The position numbers and the translations under genes were made by a program. A stretch of 5,012 nt of DNA from Myxococcales bacterium (GTDB lineage: Bacteria; Desulfobacterota_B; Binatia; UBA1149; SPBQ01), in the NCBI GenBank assembly GCA_004525875.1, contig SPBQ01000215.1, positions 1 to 5,012 of the forward strand, in the 5' to 3' direction. The notes below the pieces were generated by a model. That model was given only the letters and a program-made list of their open reading frames with translations, was not told the origin of the DNA and did no database searches. Shown piece after piece: positions 1 through 5,012 of the stretch (the first letter of the stretch is position 1; each line of letters opens with the position of its first letter).

Positions 1-417
1 CGATAAGGCCACGCTCGGCAGTGGGGCGATACTCTGCAGCAAGGGATCGATGGCCTCGACGACGGCGGCCGCGAAATCGCCCGGGGCCGGTTCCGTGATC
101 GCCGTGAAGCTGCAGTCGAACAACGCCTCGGGTCCCGTCGAGGCGCCAGCGGCCGTGAGCTCGGCGGTGAGGAGCCCCGCGTCGTCGTCATTGAACGTCG
201 AGACCCCGGTCGCGCGGTTCGTGCAGAGAACGCCCGCTCCGCTACCGTCGAACTCGATGGCGGGCTGGGTGTAGCCGACCTGGAGACTGAGCGTGAGCCA
301 GGTAACCGGCTCGTCCAGCATGACAGTAGCCGTGCAGGCAACCTGGGCACCGGCGTGGGTGCCGCTCAGTACGAGCGCCAGCGCGACCACTAGCGTCACG
401 ATCCGGTGAGGGGCCAT
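1..417 (-). CDS. Secreted cohesin-like protein, N-terminal part (runs off the left edge)
   Basis: The gene reads leftward from ATG 417-415 and stays open through 139 codons to the edge of the window, so its C-terminus is missing. The start is supported by an AAGGAG Shine-Dalgarno match (plus-strand 428-433) 10 nt upstream. Residues 1-24 form a Sec signal peptide: a short basic n-region (H4, R5), a hydrophobic core (IVTLVVALALVL) and a likely cut after A22-G23-A24. The mature part is rich in beta-formers and carries C28, C65 and C102. It has a pattern I associate with cohesin-type secreted proteins: a stretch ending IEFDGSGAGVLC, then FNDDDAG, then FDCSFTA about 37 residues after C65. The family call rests on this remembered pattern only; the function could be adhesion, scaffolding or surface binding. 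The next gene on the strand is 359 bp upstream, so it probably has its own promoter. Confidence 0.68.
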   Translation of the reverse strand, partial: MAPHRIVTLVVALALVLSGTHAGAQVACTATVMLDEPVTWLTLSLQVGYTQPAIEFDGSGAGVLCTNRATGVSTFNDDDAGLLTAELTAAGASTGPEALFDCSFTAITEPAPGDFAAAVVEAIDPLLQSIAPLPSVALS

Positions 418-445
418 CGACTGTTCGCTCCTTGTTGCCGCCGTC

Positions 446-541
446 GCACCCACCCAAGTGGTGGGTATGGCGACAGAGGCGGTCAGTCGATGAGTGCAAT
501 CCCCACGCCAGTTTCGCTAATCAATCCAGATGGGTGGGTGC
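446..541. repeat. 11-bp inverted repeat in the leader of the cohesin-like gene
   Basis: GCACCCACCCA at 446-456 and TGGGTGGGTGC at 531-541 are perfect reverse complements with 74 bp between them. A third related copy, GGTGGGT at 460-466, pairs with 448-454 as a local hairpin (7-bp stem, 5-nt loop) only about 30 nt upstream of the ATG at 417 on the minus strand. The left arm can therefore pair with either partner. It could be a paired binding site for a dimeric regulator or a switchable 5' leader structure. The role is inference; only the repeat itself is directly visible. Confidence 0.5.
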
Positions 542-613
542 TCATGACCCGAGGAACGCCCAGAAGGCTGTTTGAGCACTATGCCTTACGGACTTCGTGC
601 GGTTTGCTGGGTA

Positions 614-648
614 TCTCCGGACGCATCACTGCGGCTTATCACCGGAGA
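614..648. repeat. Hairpin-forming inverted repeat in the 418-776 gap
   Basis: TCTCCGG at 614-620 and CCGGAGA at 642-648 are exact reverse complements, forming a 7-bp stem around a 21-nt loop. There is no T-tract on either side, so it is not a standard intrinsic terminator. It may be a leader RNA element or a chance repeat. Confidence 0.35.
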
Positions 649-742
649 GTGCGGAGTTTCACGCGCGCCGACGACCTGACAATGCGGTGACGACGACGCG
701 GCAACGAGTCGCCATGCTTGCAACTGCGCCGTGGCGTGCCGC

Positions 743-756
743 ACCGCAAGTGCGGT
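743..756 (-). terminator. Weak candidate 3' hairpin after fbp
   Basis: ACCGCAAGTGCGGT (plus strand) is a short inverted repeat that begins 21 nt past the fbp stop codon in the direction of transcription. It can fold as a 5-bp stem with a 4-nt loop (ACCGC/GCGGT). No run of T follows on the minus strand, so it fits a Rho-assisted or RNA-end-protecting hairpin at best. Confidence 0.25.
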
Positions 757-776
757 CACCGAGTGAGGCGGCCGGG

Positions 777-1787
777 CTAGGAACGGCTGTCGCTGCGGTA
801 GGACAGGTATTCTTCGACGTCCTCACGGCTGCCGATGATCAGCGCCGTTCGGTGGTGGATGTCTGTCGGCTGGATCTCCCGGATCAGCTGGTCGCCGTCG
901 GTTGCCAGGCCCCCGGCCTGCTCGACGATGAATGCCATCGGGTTGCCCTCGTACATCAACCGCAGCTTGCCCTTGTAGGGCTTGCCCGGATCTTCGCGCT
1001 GCCCTGGATACAAGAAAATGCCGCCCTTGAGCAGATTGCGGTGGAAATCCGAGACGAATGAGCCGACGTACCGTCCCGAGTACGGCCGCCCCGGGCCGTC
1101 CTTCTTCTTGAGGGAAGAAACGTACCGCCGGGTCGACTCTTCCCACTTGATGGAGTTGCCCTCGTTGCAGCTGAAGGTCCTCCCGCGAGCGGGCGTCGTG
1201 ATGCCGGGGTGCGACATCAGGAACTCGCCGCGAGCGATATCGAGCGTGAAGCCGTGCACGCCGGCACCGCCGGTGTAGATCAGCATGGTGCTCGAACCGT
1301 ACGCGAAGTATCCGGCCATCACTTGGTTGGTGCCCGGCTGCAGGAAGTCGTCCGGCGTCGCTGCACCGTTCGTCGATCTACGGCGGTAGACGGCGAAGAT
1401 CGTACCGATGCTGACGTTGACATCGATATTCGACGACCCGTCGAGCGGATCGAAGAACAGGACGTAGCGGCTCTCGCGGCCCTCCCGCGACGGCGGGATG
1501 ACCTCCTCGTTCTCCTCCGACGCCATCCCGCACACGGCTCCGGTGTCGCGCATGGTCTTGACGATGAGCTCGTCGGCGTAGACGTCGAGCTTCTTGACAT
1601 CCTCGCCATGGACATTCTGCTGGCCGGTGATCCCGAGAATATCGACCAGTCCCGCTTTGTTGACCTCGCACGAGATCGCCTTCGCCGGCATCGTGAGGTC
1701 GAGCAAGACGTTGCCGAGCTCTACGTCAAAGGTCCCCTCGCCCACCTGTTCACAGATGTGCGCGCGTAGTGACTGCCCCTTGTCCAC
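777..1787 (-). CDS. fbp: Fructose-1,6-bisphosphatase class I
   Basis: This 336-residue protein is a full-length class I FBPase, which hydrolyses fructose 1,6-bisphosphate to fructose 6-phosphate and phosphate in cytoplasmic gluconeogenesis, or in sugar-phosphate regeneration in an autotroph. Visible family motifs in order are NKAGL (43-47), GEDVKKLD (61-68), the metal-binding SEEN with E91/E92, the signature FDPLDGSSNID (112-122, D113 and D116), GTIFAVYRR (128-136), FLQPG (148-152), YGSSTML (163-169), DFHRNLLKGGIFLYP (247-261) and GKLRLMYEGNPMAF (273-286) with metal ligand E280. An N-terminal segment resembling the AMP-site region (GEGTFDVEL, 16-24) is present. The chloroplast-type cysteine insertion is absent. 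The start is GTG 1787-1785: an in-frame TAG lies three codons upstream, and the N-terminus lines up with the E. coli enzyme to within a few residues. The ribosome site directly before this GTG is poor, which makes the upstream leader ORF (1794-1844) relevant. The stop is TAG at 777-779. Confidence 0.97.
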   Translation of the reverse strand: MDKGQSLRAHICEQVGEGTFDVELGNVLLDLTMPAKAISCEVNKAGLVDILGITGQQNVHGEDVKKLDVYADELIVKTMRDTGAVCGMASEENEEVIPPSREGRESRYVLFFDPLDGSSNIDVNVSIGTIFAVYRRRSTNGAATPDDFLQPGTNQVMAGYFAYGSSTMLIYTGGAGVHGFTLDIARGEFLMSHPGITTPARGRTFSCNEGNSIKWEESTRRYVSSLKKKDGPGRPYSGRYVGSFVSDFHRNLLKGGIFLYPGQREDPGKPYKGKLRLMYEGNPMAFIVEQAGGLATDGDQLIREIQPTDIHHRTALIIGSREDVEEYLSYRSDSRS

Positions 1788-1793
1788 GCCGGT

Positions 1794-1844
1794 CTATCCC
1801 GGGAACCGCGCCGGTATACTGCGGCCTTTTGTGGTGGCGGACAT
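1794..1844 (-). CDS. Possible 16-residue leader peptide upstream of fbp
   Basis: Reading leftward from ATG 1844-1842, this small frame encodes MSATTKGRSIPARFPG and ends at TAG (1796-1794). It has the best Shine-Dalgarno sequence in the window, AGGAGG (plus-strand CCTCCT at 1852-1857), 7 nt before the ATG. The stop lies 6 nt before the fbp GTG, and the two are in the same frame, separated only by TAG-ACC-GGC. Two readings fit. It may be a translated leader whose terminating ribosomes re-initiate at the poorly equipped GTG (translational coupling). Or it may be the remnant of an older, longer fbp start cut off by a nonsense change. The FBPase family does not need these residues, which favours the leader reading. 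No family resemblance is visible in the peptide. Confidence 0.45.
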   Translation of the reverse strand: MSATTKGRSIPARFPG

Positions 1845-1846
1845 TC

Positions 1847-1865
1847 CGGAGCCTCCTGGGCTCCG
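1847..1865 (-). promoter_or_regulatory. Hairpin overlapping the leader ORF ribosome site
   Basis: CGGAGCC (1847-1853) and GGCTCCG (1859-1865) pair perfectly as a 7-bp GC-rich stem with a 5-nt loop. In the minus-strand transcript, the AGGAGG ribosome site of the leader ORF spans the loop (AGGA) and the first two bases of the 3' stem arm (GG). The structure could therefore limit ribosome access to the leader, and through it to fbp. No T-tract follows, so termination is unlikely. The regulatory role is inferred from position. Confidence 0.4.
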
Positions 1866-1885
1866 CACCGTATCTCGTGCGTTCT

Positions 1886-1895
1886 CGAGCGCTCG
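1886..1895. repeat. 10-bp perfect palindrome upstream of fbp
   Basis: CGAGCGCTCG is self-complementary and lies about 40 bp upstream of the leader ORF start. It is a possible operator half of the fbp control region, which spans roughly 1845-2014 between the propeller gene stop and the leader. I see no clear -35/-10 pair here. Confidence 0.25.
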
Positions 1896-2014
1896 GGGAG
1901 AGGAGGAAGGCGTGCGCCGGGTGCGGAGCGACGCCCTACGTAACATCGGGGCACGCGTATGTCATTCGCAGACGCAGCCGAACGGATCGGGCCTCCACTC
2001 GGACAACGCTCACC

Positions 2015-3472
2015 TCAGCGCGCGGGTTCGGGAGGCCGCGGGCTGACGAGGCCACGAGCGGCGAGGATTCGCCACTCGAAGTCCTCGGTCCGCGAGCCCG
2101 GTGGGTGAAACGACTGCCAGACCGCGATCCAGTTGCCGGCACCGTCGGTGCCCAGCGCCGGGAGCATGTCGTCGACGTTGTCGCGGCGCGCGTGCCGGTT
2201 TGCATCGAGCGGTGCCGACCAGCTGCGTCCATTGTCTCCGGAGTAGGCAACAACGATGTCGGCATCGCTACCGTCGTCGTAGGTGAAGCCGCCCCAGGCG
2301 TGCCAGATCACCATCCAGTTGCCCAGACCGTCGGCCGCAATGTCGGGTGAGGAGTCCTCGCGCGAGTCGACGGCAGCGTTCTGGTTCAGGGCACGGGCCT
2401 GGCTCCAGGTGAGACCGTTATCCTGCGAGCGCGCGGTGAGGACGTCGCGGTCAACGCCGATCGCGTCGCCGAGGCTGTCGGCGGATGTCCACACGGCCAC
2501 CCAGTGGCCGCGCCCGTCGGTCGCCAGCCGCGGGCTCCAGTCGGAGTTCGAGTCGCTGGTGGCGCTGCTGTTGAGTGGCGCGGGTGCCGTCCACGTACTC
2601 CCCTGGTCGGCCGGGCGCGCGATCAAGATATCGCGGTCGGTACCGATACTGCCGCCGCGCGAATCACCAGAGGACCACAGCGAGATCCAGTTGCCGGAAC
2701 CGTCCGTCGCGATGTCCGGCGTGGCGTCGAAGCCCGTGTCAGTCTGGGCGTTGGAGTTCAGCGGTATCGGATCGGTCCAGGTCGCACCGTTGTCCGCCGA
2801 GCGGGCGACCAGGATGTCGGTGTCGCCGCCAACGCGAAACGACAGCGAATCGTTCGACGACCAGGTCGCGACCCAGTGGCCCGAACCGTCGGTGGCGATT
2901 CGAACGCTCGTATCGTCGCCCCAGTCCTGCGAAGCGTTGACGTTGAGCGGTACCGGGTGGCTCCAGGTGCGGCCGTCGTTCGTGCTGCGTGCAAAGAAGA
3001 TATCTTGGTCACGGCCGAAGGCACCACCGAACGAGTCGTTCGAGGCCCACGCCGTGATCCAGGTGCCCGCTTCGTCCGTAGCGATCGTCGGCGAGAGGTC
3101 ATCGCCGGTGTCCATGTCGGCGTTGCGATTCAGCGCCGAGGGCGGCGACCACGTGATGCCATCTTCGGAACGGGACACGAGGATGTCCCAGTCGTCGCCG
3201 ATCCGCTCGCCGAGGGTGTCCGAGGAGTGCCACACACTGAGCCACGTGCCGGCGCCGCCGGTCGCCACCTGCGCATTGCTCTCGAGCCCCGGGCCGCCGT
3301 AGACGTTGCTGATCCGACCCTGGGGCTTGTGGGCGTTGAGCACGGAGGGGGCTTCGAAGACCACTGGATCGAGGCTGGGAGGCAGCGTCGGCCCCACCGC
3401 CTCGGTCGCCATCACAGCGGCCGCGGCACCCCATACCGCAACCACGGCGGAAACCGCGATCACCCGCTTCAT
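2015..3472 (-). CDS. Secreted Asp-box (BNR-type) repeat beta-propeller protein
   Basis: The chosen start is ATG 3472-3470, giving 485 residues. It places a classic signal peptide at the very N-terminus (K2, R3, then the hydrophobic run VIAVSAVVAVWGAAAAV) with a likely cut after V20-M21-A22. A GTG at 3526-3524 would add 18 residues and has a GGAAGG sequence 10 nt upstream, so that longer start is possible. The mature protein is seven copies of a unit reading roughly D.SP.IATDG.G.W...W.S.DS.G...G.D.DI..ARS.DNG.TW...LN.NA. The unit's conserved Trp is at 77, 138, 200, 262, 324, 386 and 448. Asp boxes end at W108, W170, W232, W294, W356 and W418, and the seventh unit ends before its box. Asp boxes occur in sialidases and many non-enzymatic propellers. 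I see no sialidase RIP-type motif near the N-terminus, so automatic 'exo-sialidase' labels would be unsafe. It is probably periplasmic or extracellular, with no C-terminal anchor visible. Ligand or substrate is unknown. Confidence 0.85.
   Translation of the reverse strand: MKRVIAVSAVVAVWGAAAAVMATEAVGPTLPPSLDPVVFEAPSVLNAHKPQGRISNVYGGPGLESNAQVATGGAGTWLSVWHSSDTLGERIGDDWDILVSRSEDGITWSPPSALNRNADMDTGDDLSPTIATDEAGTWITAWASNDSFGGAFGRDQDIFFARSTNDGRTWSHPVPLNVNASQDWGDDTSVRIATDGSGHWVATWSSNDSLSFRVGGDTDILVARSADNGATWTDPIPLNSNAQTDTGFDATPDIATDGSGNWISLWSSGDSRGGSIGTDRDILIARPADQGSTWTAPAPLNSSATSDSNSDWSPRLATDGRGHWVAVWTSADSLGDAIGVDRDVLTARSQDNGLTWSQARALNQNAAVDSREDSSPDIAADGLGNWMVIWHAWGGFTYDDGSDADIVVAYSGDNGRSWSAPLDANRHARRDNVDDMLPALGTDGAGNWIAVWQSFHPPGSRTEDFEWRILAARGLVSPRPPEPAR
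2126..3250 (-). repeat. Seven tandem 186-bp coding repeats in the propeller gene
   Basis: The plus-strand anchor GATCCAGTTGCC and its variants begin at 2126, 2312, 2498, 2684, 2870, 3056 and 3239. Five of the six intervals are exactly 186 bp (62 codons). The last is 183 bp, matching a one-codon loss in the first unit's Asp box (residues 102-108, seven residues where the others have eight). Copies are diverged, so this is a folded-repeat gene rather than a fresh tandem duplication. Confidence 0.9.
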
Positions 3473-3762
3473 CGTCAATGACCGGTTCAACTCGAACGGA
3501 CCTCGTACCGGGTACCGGAACTGCACGACCCGGTGCCTTCCGGAAGCTCGATGCTAGAAACGAGCAGCGCGGAACACCCGGCCACGGCCGAGCGCCGTCG
3601 GCTCTCACCGCGGCCCACACCACTCTCCGTGAACACTAGCCAACTTGGCGAACGCCAGAAACCGGTTTTGCCCCCCAACCGGTCAGAAGAACCCATTCGG
3701 GTGAGCGCCGACCCGCCGGCGGTCACCGCTTTGGCACCGGGTTTCGGCGCGGTTAAGGTTCC
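3473..3762. promoter_or_regulatory. Divergent promoter region between the propeller and paraoxonase-like genes
   Basis: This 290-bp region separates the two divergent starts and must hold promoters for both, unless the propeller gene begins at GTG 3526. I could not fix a convincing sigma-70 promoter in either direction. It is packed with short palindromes: those at 3646-3683 are listed separately, and downstream of them are CCGCCGGCGG at 3713-3722 and GCGGTCACCGC at 3719-3729. ACCGGT also occurs at 3481-3486, about 8 bp upstream of the propeller ATG. Confidence 0.6.
3646..3683. promoter_or_regulatory. Candidate operator: three palindromes in a row
   Basis: Within 38 bp lie TGGCGAACGCCA (3646-3657, 5-bp arms), AAACCGGTTT (3659-3668, perfect 10-bp palindrome) and AACCGGT (3677-3683). 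The two ACCGGT cores start 17 bp apart (3661 and 3678). Such clustering in a divergent intergenic region is typical of a regulator-binding site. The regulator family cannot be named from the sequence, and no regulator gene lies in the window. Confidence 0.4.
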
Positions 3763-4875
3763 ATGATGACTTTCGCAGCCTACCCACAGGCTCTCGTGCT
3801 CACCTGTCTCTGCTTGATCGCCTCGGCCTGTGCCGGCGACCCGCGACCGCCCTGCGACAGCCTGGGTGAGATCCCGACGCTTTGCGGTCTGCGCAACCCC
3901 GAAGACCTCGCGTACGCGCCGGACGCCGGAATCGTCATCGTGTCCAGCATGCGCTGGGACAGCGACCGGGAGACGGCCGGCGGATTCCTCTCGGCCGTGA
4001 CGGCCGACGAGGGCGCCATCGTGCGGTTGTGGCCCCCGTCCCCCGACGCTGTCGCCGCCGAGTCCGACACGACCCTCGGCGACCCGGGCTGCACGGAGCC
4101 GCCCGAAGCGAACGCGTTTTACCCCCACGGTATCGCCGTAGCCGACCGGGACAACGGAACCTTCGTCTACGTGGTCGGCCACCGCGGAGCGCTCGGCGGG
4201 CGCGAGGCGGTCGAGATCTTCAAGCTCGCGGGCCGTCGCGAGAGCGCGAAGCTCATGAAGCTCATCTGGAAGGCCTGCGTGCCGACGCCCGGCGCGGTGC
4301 TCGCTAACGATGTTGCACCACACAACGACGGCGGTTTCATCGCGTCGAACTACCTGCCCGATCGCTCGCTGTGGCACACGATCCGTTCCGCCCTGCTCGG
4401 CACGAAGACGGGCAATGTGATCCGCTGGCGGCCGGATGAAGGATGGAGCGAGGTCGACAACACCGAATCGGCGCTGGCCAACGGTGTCGCCCTGACGCGG
4501 GATGGCGAGACGCTGTTCTACACCGAGACCATGACCGGCAAGCTCTACCGGCTGAGGCTCGACGCGATAGCAGGCCGCATCGCCGTCGACATCGGCGGGA
4601 ACCCCGACGGCCTGACGTGGACCAGCCGCGGCACACTCCTTGTGGCCACCCACACGTCCGGCTCCGTTTTCATGCTGTGCGCGCTCGGAAAACGCCCGTG
4701 CACCACCGGGTGGGCGGTATACGAGGTCGACCCGGTCACGCTGGCAACGTCCCAGGTTCTCGAACACGACGGTTCCGAGCTCGGAGCCGTCGCGACCGCG
4801 CTCGAAGCCAACGGCGTCATGTACCTCGGTAGCGTGTACGATGACCGGATAGGAGCAATTCCGCTGACGCATTAG
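3763..4875 (+). CDS. Paraoxonase/SMP-30-like beta-propeller lipoprotein (putative lactonase or esterase)
   Basis: This 370-residue protein has a hydrophobic N-terminus (LVLTCLCLIASAC) ending in a lipobox-like ASAC, with C23 as the probable lipidated cysteine. The n-region lacks Lys/Arg, and -3 is Ala, so the lipobox is imperfect. The rest matches the serum paraoxonase/arylesterase pattern: PEDLAYAPDAG (46-56; E47/D48 match PON1 E53/D54), PHGI (121-124; H122 matches H115), VVGH (137-140; H140 matches H134), AND (N182 matches N168), ANGVAL (N240 matches N224), and NPDG (D282 matches D269). G283 replaces PON1 N270, as in SMP-30-type PDG motifs. The C-terminal YLGSVYDD segment also fits. The expected fold is a six-bladed, calcium-dependent propeller hydrolysing lactones or esters at the cell envelope; the substrate cannot be told. 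ATGs at 3763 and 3766 are both possible: AAGG lies 4 nt before the first and 7 nt before the second, so the second (369 residues) may be the true start. The stop is TAG at 4873-4875. It is divergent from the propeller gene. Confidence 0.82.
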   Translation: MMTFAAYPQALVLTCLCLIASACAGDPRPPCDSLGEIPTLCGLRNPEDLAYAPDAGIVIVSSMRWDSDRETAGGFLSAVTADEGAIVRLWPPSPDAVAAESDTTLGDPGCTEPPEANAFYPHGIAVADRDNGTFVYVVGHRGALGGREAVEIFKLAGRRESAKLMKLIWKACVPTPGAVLANDVAPHNDGGFIASNYLPDRSLWHTIRSALLGTKTGNVIRWRPDEGWSEVDNTESALANGVALTRDGETLFYTETMTGKLYRLRLDAIAGRIAVDIGGNPDGLTWTSRGTLLVATHTSGSVFMLCALGKRPCTTGWAVYEVDPVTLATSQVLEHDGSELGAVATALEANGVMYLGSVYDDRIGAIPLTH

Positions 4876-5012
4876 CAGCGCACCTCGCCCGCCTGTTGCA
4901 GCGACCTCATGGGGCGCCACGCGCTCGAGCTTGTCTGGGCTCGGCCGTTCGTCGATAACACGCGAATCCATGGGCGTCCCCAATCGCGCACGCATGGAGG
5001 CCGACCTCACCG

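Larger units (their letters stand above)
418..776. other. Non-coding gap between fbp and the cohesin-like gene
   Basis: This 359-bp stretch contains no reading frame with a ribosome site and recognisable protein features; the open frames across it look like chance GC-rich frames. It should hold the 3' end of the fbp transcript and the promoter and 5' leader of the cohesin-like gene, both on the minus strand. I could not pick out a convincing -35/-10 pair. It carries several inverted repeats, listed separately. I looked for riboswitch and tRNA hallmarks and recognised none. Confidence 0.6.

Noticed and set aside
418..776. Riboswitch or tRNA in the gap
   Set aside because: No cloverleaf, T-loop or known aptamer core could be recognised in either strand; only simple inverted repeats were found.
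1209..1769. A 186-codon plus-strand frame inside fbp
   Set aside because: It is antisense to conserved FBPase motifs and has no features of its own.
1810..1822. TATACT / TATACC as a -10 promoter box upstream of fbp
   Set aside because: No acceptable -35 hexamer sits at 16-18 bp on either strand, and on the minus strand it would lie inside the leader ORF.
2283..3481. Two plus-strand frames of over 320 codons opposite the propeller gene
   Set aside because: They simply mirror the 62-codon periodicity of the minus-strand gene in antisense and show no independent start signals or protein features.
4926..4943. CGAGC/GCTCG hairpin as terminator of the paraoxonase-like gene
   Set aside because: The stem is only 5 bp with an 8-nt loop, with no T-tract after it, about 50 nt past the stop codon.
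3487..5010. A 507-codon open frame on the minus strand opposite the paraoxonase-like gene, longer than that gene itself
   Set aside because: Its translation has no recognisable domain, signal or repeat, is very rich in Arg/Gly/Val as expected of an antisense frame in GC-rich DNA, and covers the divergent promoter region. The plus-strand frame carries clear family motifs throughout.
4970..5012. ATG at 4970 or 4994 (plus) as the start of a next gene
   Set aside because: No ribosome site precedes either ATG and only 7 to 15 codons are visible, so nothing supports a gene start over chance.

Overview
The window is GC-rich, compactly coded bacterial DNA. It has four credible protein genes: three on the minus strand (a partial gene at the left edge, a class I fructose-1,6-bisphosphatase, and a repeat-built beta-propeller protein) and one on the plus strand (a paraoxonase-like lipoprotein). 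There are no rRNA or tRNA genes, no CRISPR array, and no transposase or other sign of an insertion sequence. The signal peptides, the probable lipobox and the Shine-Dalgarno-like sites point to a Gram-negative-type bacterium. The cohesin-like secreted protein and the Asp-box propeller remind me of proteins from uncultured deltaproteobacterial, Binatia-like or myxobacterial genomes, but that placement is an impression and not something the window proves.

Layout. Positions 1-417 (minus) hold the N-terminal part of a secreted cohesin-like protein that runs off the left edge. Positions 418-776 are a non-coding gap with several inverted repeats. Positions 777-1787 (minus) encode a full-length FBPase that starts at GTG. 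Just upstream of it lies a 16-codon open frame (1794-1844) with a strong AGGAGG ribosome site inside a hairpin. It is in the same reading frame as fbp and stops 6 nt before its GTG. Positions 2015-3472 (minus) encode a secreted propeller built of seven copies of a 62-residue unit, with a 186-bp period that is exact at the DNA level except for one lost codon. Positions 3473-3762 are a divergent promoter region full of short palindromes, including all three ACCGGT sites I found in the window. Positions 3763-4875 (plus) encode a probable lipoprotein with the His-His dyad and most of the calcium ligands of paraoxonases. I see nothing convincing in 4876-5012.

How the genes might work together. FBPase is a cytoplasmic gluconeogenic enzyme and looks metabolically unrelated to its neighbours. 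The other three products are all exported and predicted to be beta-rich. The propeller and the paraoxonase-like gene are transcribed divergently and could share control through the palindromes between them, but no joint pathway can be assigned. I see no defence system, biosynthetic cluster or mobile element. The features most worth following up are the in-frame leader ORF before fbp, the near-perfect tandem propeller, and the operator-like palindrome cluster.
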